DNA of 64,000 bases, from NCBI GenBank assembly GCA_035456405.1, contig DATIDG010000084.1, positions 46,219 through 110,218 of the forward strand, written 5' to 3'. Each line of letters opens with the position of its first letter. Positions within the stretch are counted from its first letter, which is position 1. The notes beneath the pieces are model-generated. The model searched no databases. It had not been told where the DNA came from and saw only the letters and a list, made by a program, of their open reading frames with translations. The position numbers and the translations under genes were made by a program. Positions 13,921 to 21,344 of this stretch are shown here, one piece after another. The stretch comes from JAGVSZ01 sp035456405. Lineage in GTDB: Bacteria > Pseudomonadota > Gammaproteobacteria > Burkholderiales > SG8-39.

Positions 13921-14673
13921 TCACACCGTCAAGCCGTCGTCTGCGGCGATCACCGCGCCGTTGACGAACCCGGAGTGCTCCGACGCGAGGAGCAACAACA
14001 ATCCGTCGAGATCCTCGGGCTTGCCGACGCGGCGCCGCGGCAGCATGCCGATCAGCTTCTTCCCGCCTTCGGTCTCCCAGTAGTCGCGGTTGATCTCGGT
14101 CTCGATGTAGCCGGGGCAGAGTGCGTTCACGTTGATCCCGTAGCGGCCCCACTCGAGGGCGAGCGCGCGCGTCATGTGGATCACCGCCGCCTTCGACATG
14201 CAGTACACCGATAGCTGGCCTAGCACGCGCAGGCCTGCCGCTGACGCGATGTTGATGATGCGCCCCGGCCGTCTGGCGGCGATCATCGCGCGCCCGGCGG
14301 CCTGCGCGACGAAAAACGCGCCCTTGGCGTTCGTGTCCATTACGAAGTCGTAGTCGGTCTCCTCTACGTCGCCGGCCGGCTTGGTGACGCTCACCCCCGC
14401 GTTGTTCACGAGGATGTCGAGCGGGCCGAGCGCCGCCTCGGCGGCCGCGACCCCGGCGCGCACCGAGGCGACGTCGGTGACGTCGATCGCGAGCGGGTGC
14501 GCCCGGCCGCCGGCGCGCTCGATTTCGCCGGCGAGGGCCTCGAGCCGGTCGGTGCGCCGTGCAGCGAGCGCGACGTGCGCGCCGGCCTCCGCAAGGGCGC
14601 TCGCGAAGCGCCAGCCGAGCCCGGACGATGCGCCGGTGACAAGCGCGTTCTTGCCGTCGAGTCGCAGCTCCAT
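13921..14673 (-). CDS. SDR family oxidoreductase
   Basis: This 250-aa classical short-chain dehydrogenase/reductase has the cofactor motif TGASSGLG near residue 14, the structural NNAG, and the catalytic Ser with YxxxK (YCMSK). The arginine-containing LAARRTDRL after strand 2 suggests NADP(H) preference. It ends with the substrate-loop region PRRRVGKPEDLDG. ATG 14673 has GGAGG upstream, and a CATAAT hexamer lies at 14702-14707 on this strand. The substrate is unknown; family members act on hydroxyacyl thioesters, sugars or alcohols. It is convergent with the TPR lipoprotein and their stop codons abut. Confidence 0.9.
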   Translation of the reverse strand: MELRLDGKNALVTGASSGLGWRFASALAEAGAHVALAARRTDRLEALAGEIERAGGRAHPLAIDVTDVASVRAGVAAAEAALGPLDILVNNAGVSVTKPAGDVEETDYDFVMDTNAKGAFFVAQAAGRAMIAARRPGRIINIASAAGLRVLGQLSVYCMSKAAVIHMTRALALEWGRYGINVNALCPGYIETEINRDYWETEGGKKLIGMLPRRRVGKPEDLDGLLLLLASEHSGFVNGAVIAADDGLTV

Positions 14674-14696
14674 GGGTGCCTCCAGAGTGGCAGGTG

Positions 14697-14915
14697 TTGC
14701 GATTATGGCGCGCGCAGGCTACACGCAACCGCTTTGCCGACGCGATCGCGGCGCGCCCGCCGCACCTGCTGCGAGGGTTCAAGTCGCTCGCCCTCGCCGG
14801 GCGGCCGGCTCCGATCGAGGCGATGCAGCGCGCCGTCGAGCAGCAGTTCGTGCGCACGTGGACGCACGCCGCGCACTGGGCGGCCGCCGAGGCCCCGGCG
14901 ACGCGGCAGGGGTGA
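14697..14915 (+). CDS. Possible small protein of unknown function
   Basis: A 72-codon frame between two minus-strand genes has strong third-position GC and a protein-like composition (NRFADAIAARPPHLLRGFK, later AMQRAVEQQFVRTWTH). The start is uncertain: TTG 14697, GTG 14694 or GTG 14676, none with a convincing ribosome binding site. I recognise no family. It could be a small gene or a remnant of a larger one. Confidence 0.3.
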   Translation: MRLWRAQATRNRFADAIAARPPHLLRGFKSLALAGRPAPIEAMQRAVEQQFVRTWTHAAHWAAAEAPATRQG

Positions 14916-14922
14916 GAGATTT

Positions 14923-15558
14923 CTAGACGGCGCGCCGCGTCTGCTTGTCGTTGCGGCAATCGACGAGGTGCCACATCCCGAGCGGCTTCACCCGCTTGTC
15001 GCGAATGACCGTCAGCGGCAGGTCGTCGAGCACCTGGTCGACCGAGAGATCGGTGCGGAAGCCGAGATGGACGCAGATCGGCGACACCGCCCGCTCGCAC
15101 ACCGCGAGCGCCGGCGAGCCGTTCACGAAATGGTTGAGCAGGAGGATGCGCCCGCCGGGGCGCACGACCCGCACCATCTCGTTCATCACCGCGCGGTGGT
15201 CCGGCACCGCGGTCACCACGTATGCCGCGACCGCCGTGTCGAAGCTGTCGTCGGCGAAGTTCATCGCGCCAGCGTCCATGCGTTCGAGAGTCACGCCCGG
15301 CAGGTCGAGCTCCTCGACGCGCTCCCGCGCCTTGGCGAGCATGCCCTCGGAGAGATCGATGCCGCTGACGCTGCAGCGCCCGGCGTAGAGCGGCAGCAGC
15401 AGACCGGTGCCGACACCCACCTCGAGGACTCTCTGGCCCGGCCGCGCGTCGATCGCCGCTGCGAGCACGACGCGCGAATCCTGGAAGACCTTCCCGAACA
15501 CGCGGTCGTAGACCCGCGAGTAGGCGGAATACACGCGCTCAATTCGGACGGCGTCCAA
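14923..15558 (-). CDS. PmtA-like phospholipid N-methyltransferase (class I SAM)
   Basis: This 211-aa cytosolic methyltransferase resembles Rhodobacter-type phosphatidylethanolamine N-methyltransferases: YSRVYDRVFGKVFQDSR, SAM motif I VLEVGVGTGLLLPLY, motif II GIDLSEGML, LERMDAGAMNFAD.SFD and RVVRPGGRILLLNHF. Such enzymes methylate phosphatidylethanolamine towards phosphatidylcholine. TTG 15558 is chosen because GGGAGGAG lies 4-5 bases upstream and matches the family's start. It follows the 1172-aa oxidoreductase on the same strand after 62 bases. Other small-molecule methyltransferases of this subfamily exist, so the substrate is probable rather than certain. Confidence 0.82.
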   Translation of the reverse strand: MDAVRIERVYSAYSRVYDRVFGKVFQDSRVVLAAAIDARPGQRVLEVGVGTGLLLPLYAGRCSVSGIDLSEGMLAKARERVEELDLPGVTLERMDAGAMNFADDSFDTAVAAYVVTAVPDHRAVMNEMVRVVRPGGRILLLNHFVNGSPALAVCERAVSPICVHLGFRTDLSVDQVLDDLPLTVIRDKRVKPLGMWHLVDCRNDKQTRRAV

Positions 15559-15620
15559 CGTCTCCTCCCTTGTCTTGTTGCGAACGAGGCCGGTATTGTT
15601 GAAGGGTCGGCGGATTTTGT

Positions 15621-18600
15621 CTAGACGCGCGTGCGGTCGCCGGGTAGCGCCGGCATGCAGTGCCGCAGCCATTGCGCGCTGAGCTTCTCCTGCAGCGAAT
15701 TCTGCCGCAAACGCTCCGAGAGCGCGTGGAAGTCCACGCAGTCGAGCGGCTGGTCCTGATTGAAGCACGAGAACACGTAGCTCGTCACGCCCGTCTGCGG
15801 ATCGCGGTGCGGCTGCAGACACTGGGCGCAGATCTCCTTCAGCATGCACTGCATCGGCGAGTTGATCGAGCCGATCGCGAAATGGTGCGGCTTCAGATGG
15901 GGCTGGAGCACCGCGTGCCGTGCGCGCGCCACCGCGGCCATCATGCGGTCGGACCCGATGGCGATGATCCGGTCGGCATCCTCCATCTTGAGCGTCGTCG
16001 CGCCCAGGCGCCCGGAGGCGTACGCCTCCATCGCCTGCACGATGTTCCCGACGAATGCGAGGTCCTGCGGGCGGCCCGGCTCGAAGCCGGGTGCCTCGTC
16101 GCAGCACCAGATCACGACGTCGGCCGCCGCCTCGATCTCCTCGACCTTGTAGCGGTCGATGATCCGCTTGTAGCCGGCGAAGTAGAGCACCTTCGAACCC
16201 TTGGCGCGGAACGCCTGGCCGATCGAGAACAGCACCGCGTTGCCGAGCCCGCCGCCGGCGAAAATGACCGTCTCGCCGGCCTCGATGTGCGTCGGGCTGC
16301 CGGTTGGGCCCATCAGCACGATCGGCTCGCCGGGGCGGAGGATCGCGCACAGATCGCTCGAGCCGCCCATCTCGAGCACGATGGTCGACACCAGGCCCCG
16401 CACGCGGTCGACCCACGCGCCGGTCAGCGCGAGGCCTTCCATCTGCAGGCGCGTCCCCTCGGCTTCCGGCGACAGCGCCTCGAAGTTCTGCAGGCGGTAG
16501 AACTGGCCCGGCTGGAAGCGGCGCGCGGCGGCGGGCGCCTTGACAATCACCTCGACGATGGTCGGGGTCAGCCGCTTCACTTGGTGCACGGTGGCGCGCA
16601 GATCCCCCTCGAGCCGGCCGAGGAACGCGGTGTCGGTATCGGCGCTCGCCGGGGCGCGCCGCGCGAGGACGCGCGAGATGACCGGGTAGCCCTGCTTGGT
16701 CGAGCCGAGCGCCTTCACGACGTTACCGAAGAACGACGGGTGCAGGTCGCCGAAATAGGACACGAACCGTCCGTCGGCCAGGCGCGACATGAGCACATCG
16801 GGGCGCGCGGGCTTGGACAGCGAGAACTCCGGCTTCACCGGGTTGCCGTCCTCGTCGCAAGCGCGGAAGTATTTTCCGTCGAGCTGGAAGTGCGCCGCGT
16901 CCTCGCGCGCGAGGACCGTGTTCGGCTGGGTGCCCGCGGCGACGAACACGGTGCACGCCGGCAGGCGCAGCTCGCCCGCGCTCACCCACTTTCCGTCCGC
17001 ACCGCGCGTCTGGCGCTTGAAGCGGATGCCGCTCGCAGCGCCGTAGTCGTCGATCTCCACGGCTAGCGGCGTCAGTCCCTCGGCGAAGACGATTCCCTCC
17101 TCGAGGGCCTTCTCCACTTCCTCGTGATTGAGCGTGTACGACGGGCTGTCGACCAGGCGCCGCCGGTATCCGATCGTCACACCGCCCCAGTGGCGCAGCA
17201 GCTCGGCGATGCGCGGCGCGCGCCCCTCGTTCGCCGCCTTGCGGCGCTCGGAGCGGATCGCCCGTGCATGCGACAGGAATTCCTCGGCGATCTCGCGCTC
17301 CTCCGGGTTCCACTTGTCCCGGATCGCGTCGTGACCGAGCTCGGCGGCGAGCGCCTCGTGGCGCTCGAGGAACTTCTCGACCTGGACCACGTAGTACGCG
17401 AGCGACTCGGTGGCGGTGTCGATTGCCGTGAGCCCGCCGCCGATGACGACCACCGGCAGCCGCAGCTGCATGTTCGCGATCGAGTCGCGCTTCGCCGCGC
17501 CGGTCAGCTGCAGGGCCATGAGGAAATCGGAAGCGGTGCGCACGCCGCGCGCGAGCCCGTTCGGGATGTCGAGCGTGGTCGGCTTGCCGGCGCCCATGCA
17601 GAGCGCGACGTGATCGAAGCCCGCCGCGAAGGCGTCCTCGAGCGTGATCGTACCGCCGAAGCGCACCCCGCCGAACAGCGCGAACTCGCTCCTGCGCTGC
17701 AGGAGCAGGCGGATCAGCTTGAGGAAGTTCTTGTCCCAGCGGACGGTGATGCCGTACTCGGCGACGCCGCCGAAGCCGGCCATCGCGCGCTCGTCGAGCG
17801 GCTCGTACAGGCTCATCGCGTCGCGGATCGGCTCGAAGCGGACGCGCCCGCCGTCCGGACGCACCCCAGACAGCTCGCCCGCCAGCGGCTCGATCTTGAG
17901 ACCGTCGATGCCGACCACGGTGTGCCCGTCATTCATGAGGTGGTGCGCGAGGCTGAATCCGGCCGGACCCATGCCGACGACCAGCACGCGCCGGCCGGTG
18001 GCGGGGAGCGGCAGCGGGTGGCGGACGTTCAGCGGGTTCCACCGGGTGAGCAGGCTGTAGATCTCGAAGCCCCAGGGCAGCAGCAACACGTCCTTCAGCG
18101 TGCGCGTCTCGACCTGGGGGATGTCGACCGGCTCCTGCTTCTGGTAGATGCAGGCCTTCATGCAGTCGTTGCAGATCCGGTGGCCGGTCGCCGCGACCAT
18201 CGGGTTGTCGACGGTGATGATGGCAAGCGCGGCGATCGCGAGACCTTGCGTCTTCGCAGTGTGGAACTCGGAGATTTTCTCGTCGAGGGGACAGCCGGCG
18301 AGGGTGACTCCGAACACGCTCTTCTTGTAGACGACTCGCTCGGGCGCCTGGGCCGGCGGCTTGTCGCGGAGGCCCTTCGAGCACGAATCCTTGCCCTGGG
18401 TATGGCACCAGATGCAGTAGTTCGCCTGGTCGAGCGCGCCCACCAGGCCGGTGCCCGGATCGGTCAGTTTGAAGCCTTCGCGCCGCCGGAGATGGTCGGG
18501 CTTGATTCGGAAGGCGGGCGCGTCATGCAGGTCGAACTGCTCCGCATGCACCAGCAGGTGGTACGGATCGGTCTTTGCGGGGGCCTTGAACAGCACGCCC

Positions 18601-19139
18601 GTGCGCACGTGCTCGCGCCCCTCTTCGGTGTGCAGCGCCCAGGCCGCATAGCGTAGCGCCAGGTCGAGCTCGCGCTGACGGTCCGCCTCATGCGCCAGCC
18701 AACGCGTCACGTACTGGGCGTAGGTCAGCTCGTCGAAGCGCCCGCCGAACATGCGGCGCAACTCGCGCTCGAGCGCCGGACCGTCGAGCGCCTGCGCTTC
18801 CTCGGGCTTGATCTTGGTCGCGGCCCGGCGCTGCACGAACTGGCGCTTGACCGAATAGAGCGGGGCGCTCTCGTCGTGGCGCCGCGCGAGCGCGAGGCAC
18901 TCGTCCGCGATGCCGAAGAGCTGCGACACGAAGCGTTCTAGATGGGGCGCGAGCGCGAGGATCAGCGCCGACTCGTCCTTGGGCGCGACCGCGTCGGGGG
19001 CCGCGCGCGCCGCGACGAGGCGCGCGGCGAGCGGAGAGTCGGCGTTCGCGAGGAAGTCGAGGAAGTGCCTGTCCAGCCGGACAAGGCCTTCGCGCCGGTA
19101 GAGATCCTCGAAGGCGAGCCCGTGCGGGAGCTTCAGCAT
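15621..19139 (-). CDS. Large FAD/NAD(P) and Fe-S oxidoreductase (GltD-like core fused to a ferredoxin-NADP reductase-like domain)
   Basis: This 1172-aa multidomain enzyme has an N-terminal region (residues 1 to about 230) of unknown fold, then two cysteine sets at about 240 (YCIWCHTQGKDSC) and 320 (CNDCMKAC) resembling ferredoxin-like clusters of GltD-type proteins. A pyridine-nucleotide-disulfide oxidoreductase core follows, with VLVVGMGPAGFSLA (about 385) and a second nucleotide fold (VVVIGGGLTAIDTA). From about residue 850 there is an FNR-like domain (FQPGQFYRLQ, GPTGSP, IFAGGGLGNA). The C-terminal cysteines (QCMLKEICAQC, then FSCF) match the 2Fe-2S site of NfnA/PyrK-like subunits. It lies 42 bases after fdxA, suggesting electron exchange between NAD(P)H and that ferredoxin. 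Confidence 0.88.
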   Translation of the reverse strand: MLKLPHGLAFEDLYRREGLVRLDRHFLDFLANADSPLAARLVAARAAPDAVAPKDESALILALAPHLERFVSQLFGIADECLALARRHDESAPLYSVKRQFVQRRAATKIKPEEAQALDGPALERELRRMFGGRFDELTYAQYVTRWLAHEADRQRELDLALRYAAWALHTEEGREHVRTGVLFKAPAKTDPYHLLVHAEQFDLHDAPAFRIKPDHLRRREGFKLTDPGTGLVGALDQANYCIWCHTQGKDSCSKGLRDKPPAQAPERVVYKKSVFGVTLAGCPLDEKISEFHTAKTQGLAIAALAIITVDNPMVAATGHRICNDCMKACIYQKQEPVDIPQVETRTLKDVLLLPWGFEIYSLLTRWNPLNVRHPLPLPATGRRVLVVGMGPAGFSLAHHLMNDGHTVVGIDGLKIEPLAGELSGVRPDGGRVRFEPIRDAMSLYEPLDERAMAGFGGVAEYGITVRWDKNFLKLIRLLLQRRSEFALFGGVRFGGTITLEDAFAAGFDHVALCMGAGKPTTLDIPNGLARGVRTASDFLMALQLTGAAKRDSIANMQLRLPVVVIGGGLTAIDTATESLAYYVVQVEKFLERHEALAAELGHDAIRDKWNPEEREIAEEFLSHARAIRSERRKAANEGRAPRIAELLRHWGGVTIGYRRRLVDSPSYTLNHEEVEKALEEGIVFAEGLTPLAVEIDDYGAASGIRFKRQTRGADGKWVSAGELRLPACTVFVAAGTQPNTVLAREDAAHFQLDGKYFRACDEDGNPVKPEFSLSKPARPDVLMSRLADGRFVSYFGDLHPSFFGNVVKALGSTKQGYPVISRVLARRAPASADTDTAFLGRLEGDLRATVHQVKRLTPTIVEVIVKAPAAARRFQPGQFYRLQNFEALSPEAEGTRLQMEGLALTGAWVDRVRGLVSTIVLEMGGSSDLCAILRPGEPIVLMGPTGSPTHIEAGETVIFAGGGLGNAVLFSIGQAFRAKGSKVLYFAGYKRIIDRYKVEEIEAAADVVIWCCDEAPGFEPGRPQDLAFVGNIVQAMEAYASGRLGATTLKMEDADRIIAIGSDRMMAAVARARHAVLQPHLKPHHFAIGSINSPMQCMLKEICAQCLQPHRDPQTGVTSYVFSCFNQDQPLDCVDFHALSERLRQNSLQEKLSAQWLRHCMPALPGDRTRV

Positions 19140-19181
19140 TGCGTGGCGGTCGCGGCGGTCAGCGGCGCCGGCGCGGAAGCG

Positions 19182-19505
19182 TCAACGCTCCAGGAGATCC
19201 TTCTTGCCCTGCACGTCCTTGAACTCCTCGGCCGTGGCAAGGGCGTCCTTCTTGTCAGTGATGACCGGCCATAGCTTGGTGAGCTCGGCGTTCAGCGCGA
19301 GCCACTCCTTCTGGTCCTCCGGCACGTCCTCCTCCGCGTAGATGGCATTGACCGGGCACTCCGGGATGCACACCGCGCAGTCGATGCACTCGTCCGGGTC
19401 GATGACCAGCATGTTCGGACCCTCGTGAAAGCAGTCGACCGGGCACACATCGACGCAGTCGGTGTACTTGCACTTGATGCAGCTCTCGGTGACGATGTGC
19501 GTCAT
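19182..19505 (-). CDS. fdxA: 7Fe ferredoxin FdxA
   Basis: This 107-aa ferredoxin carries one 3Fe-4S and one 4Fe-4S cluster. Cys9, Cys17 and Cys50 match the 3Fe-4S ligands, and Cys21, Cys40, Cys43 and Cys46 the 4Fe-4S ligands (CIKCKYTDCVDVCPVDC; CIDCAVCIPECP). ATG 19505 is chosen over an upstream frame extension because MTHIVTESCIKC is the family's start. TATAAT lies on this strand at 19542-19547. It is the first gene of a unit with the large oxidoreductase and is likely that enzyme's electron carrier. Confidence 0.96.
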   Translation of the reverse strand: MTHIVTESCIKCKYTDCVDVCPVDCFHEGPNMLVIDPDECIDCAVCIPECPVNAIYAEEDVPEDQKEWLALNAELTKLWPVITDKKDALATAEEFKDVQGKKDLLER

Positions 19506-19541
19506 CGCGGTTCCTCGCGGGAGTGCCCGCAAAAGCAAATT

Positions 19542-19547
19542 ATTATA
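19542..19547 (-). promoter_or_regulatory. -10 hexamer TATAAT for fdxA
   Basis: A perfect TATAAT lies on the minus strand 36 bases before the fdxA ATG, within a local AT-rich stretch. No consensus -35 is visible at 16-18 bases. Confidence 0.45.
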
Positions 19548-19613
19548 CCGGCGCGCGCCGCGCTGCCGGTGTGCACCAGATCAAGCCGTGCAGTCGCCCG
19601 GCGGGCGCCGCAC

Positions 19614-20363
19614 TCAATCGACTTTGGTCTCGTCGCGGTACATCACCTGGTGGCGCTTCTCCCGCACCCACGCGTCGATCTGGTCGGTCGTCATGTGGTT
19701 GGCCGAGTTGAAGCGGTCCCACGACATGATCTCGGGAAGGGTCTTTTTCCAGCGCTTGTAGGGGGCTTTCGCCGGCGGCCCAAAGCAGAAGATGTCGATG
19801 ATCGCGAGGTCATCAGGGATGCCAAGCAGGGGCTTCATGGCCTTCTGGGCGTTCTCCTGCCCGATCGCAGTGACCCACCAGACGTTGTATCCCAGCGCTG
19901 CCGCGGCGAGGTGGGCCGACATGGTCGACGCGGCGACCGACTGCAGCAGGATGCGCTCGGCGTTCTCCTGGTATTGGCGGTCGAGCGCCGAGCCGTCGTT
20001 GAGCACCGGGAAGGCGCGTGTCCAGCGGAAGTCGCTCGCGATCACGATGACCCCGGGCGCGGTCTCGAGCCCGCGATAGTTCGGCGTCGGGAACTTCATG
20101 TGCAGCTTCGCGCGATTGCGCGCCTCGTCGACGAAGTAGTCGGCGATCGCCTTCTTGGTGGCCGCCTCGGTCACCACGACGTAGTGCCAGGGCTGCGCAT
20201 TGGCGCCGGAGGGCGCGTGCCGCGCGGCCTCGAGGATGAGTTCGTAGTGCTCGCGCGGGACGACGTAGGACGGGTCGAACTGGCGCGTCGTCATGCGAGT
20301 GCGGATCACGTCCATCAGCGCGTCGTAGCGGGCGCGCTGGTCGTAGCGTGCGGCGGTTTCCAT
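19614..20363 (-). CDS. Nitroreductase family flavoprotein
   Basis: This 249-aa protein is of the FMN-dependent nitroreductase/BluB superfamily. It shows the typical N-terminal VIRTRMTTRQFDPSYVVP, the flavin-binding ARHAPSGANAQPWHYVVV, a helix-rich middle and GIPDDLAIIDIFCFGPP near the end. ATG 20363 with GAGGAGG 5 bases upstream is favoured over a frame extension to 20510. It is divergent from the molybdenum-hydroxylase genes and may belong to that pathway as a flavin reductase or dehydrogenase, but nothing in the sequence fixes the substrate. Confidence 0.9.
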   Translation of the reverse strand: METAARYDQRARYDALMDVIRTRMTTRQFDPSYVVPREHYELILEAARHAPSGANAQPWHYVVVTEAATKKAIADYFVDEARNRAKLHMKFPTPNYRGLETAPGVIVIASDFRWTRAFPVLNDGSALDRQYQENAERILLQSVAASTMSAHLAAAALGYNVWWVTAIGQENAQKAMKPLLGIPDDLAIIDIFCFGPPAKAPYKRWKKTLPEIMSWDRFNSANHMTTDQIDAWVREKRHQVMYRDETKVD

Positions 20364-20495
20364 GCTGGCCTCCTCGTCGGTTTCCGTGTCGATGATCCGG
20401 CTCCGCGGCCCCCGGCGCAAGCGCCCGTTGAGCCGCCGCTGGTTGTACGTTCGCCGGCCTTCGGCTACAGTCGGCCGACCTCTCGCCGCGTAATC

Positions 20496-21344
20496 ATGAG
20501 GAGCTATCACCGCCCGACCGTGCTGGACGACGCGCTGCGTGCCCGCGCCGCCGGGCCGTGCGCGGTGCTCGCCGGCGGCACCGATTTCTATCCCGCGCGT
20601 GTCGGTCGGACGATCGAGGAGGACGTCCTCGACATCACCGCACTAACCGAGCTGCGCGGCGTGCGCGAGGAGGCAGGGCACTTCCGCATCGGGGCGCTCA
20701 CGACGTGGACCGACCTCCTGGAGGCGACGCTGCCTGCCTGGTTCACTGCAGTGAAGCTCGCGGCGCGGGAGGTCGGCGGTATCCAGATCCAGAACGCCGG
20801 CACGGTCGCCGGCAACCTGTGCAACGCCTCACCGGCCGCCGACGGTGTCCCGCCGCTGCTCGCGTTCGATGCGAGAGTCGAGCTGCATTCGGTGCGGGGC
20901 ACGCGCACGCTGCCATTGCGCGAGTTCATCCAGGGCAACCGCAAGACTGCCTGCGCGGCCGACGAGTTGCTGACGGCTGTGCTCGTGCCGAAGTGGGGCG
21001 ACCGCGCGCGGTCCACGTTCCTCAAGCTCGGCGCGCGAAAGTACCTCGTCATCTCGATCGCGATGGTGGCCGCAGTCGTCGAGACGGACGCGCAGAGCGT
21101 AATCGCGCGCTGCGGGATCGCCGTGGGCGCCTGCTCAGCCGCAGCCCAGCGTCTGCACGCGATCGAAGCCGCCCTTGTCGGTCGTACTTTCGCGCCCGGC
21201 ATCGGCGCGGCCGTTCGGCCGGAACACCTTGCCTCGTTGGCGCCGATCACCGACGTCCGCGCCACGGCGGCGTACCGCGCCGACGCCGTCGGGACGCTCG
21301 TCGCCCGCGCGCTGGAAGAGCTTGCGCGTGAACAAGCCGGCTGA
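20496..21344 (+). CDS. Xanthine dehydrogenase family FAD-binding subunit
   Basis: This 282-aa medium subunit of a molybdenum hydroxylase has the FAD sites AGGTDFYP (about residues 27-34) and IQNAGTVAGNLCNASPAAD (about 106-124), and a CO-dehydrogenase-flavoprotein-like C-terminal domain. It passes electrons from the 2Fe-2S clusters of its partner to an acceptor. ATG 20496 opens MRSYHRP, the usual start of this family. It overlaps the next gene by 17 bases and is the first gene of the probable N-heterocycle cluster. No ribosome binding site is evident. Confidence 0.93.
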   Translation: MRSYHRPTVLDDALRARAAGPCAVLAGGTDFYPARVGRTIEEDVLDITALTELRGVREEAGHFRIGALTTWTDLLEATLPAWFTAVKLAAREVGGIQIQNAGTVAGNLCNASPAADGVPPLLAFDARVELHSVRGTRTLPLREFIQGNRKTACAADELLTAVLVPKWGDRARSTFLKLGARKYLVISIAMVAAVVETDAQSVIARCGIAVGACSAAAQRLHAIEAALVGRTFAPGIGAAVRPEHLASLAPITDVRATAAYRADAVGTLVARALEELAREQAG

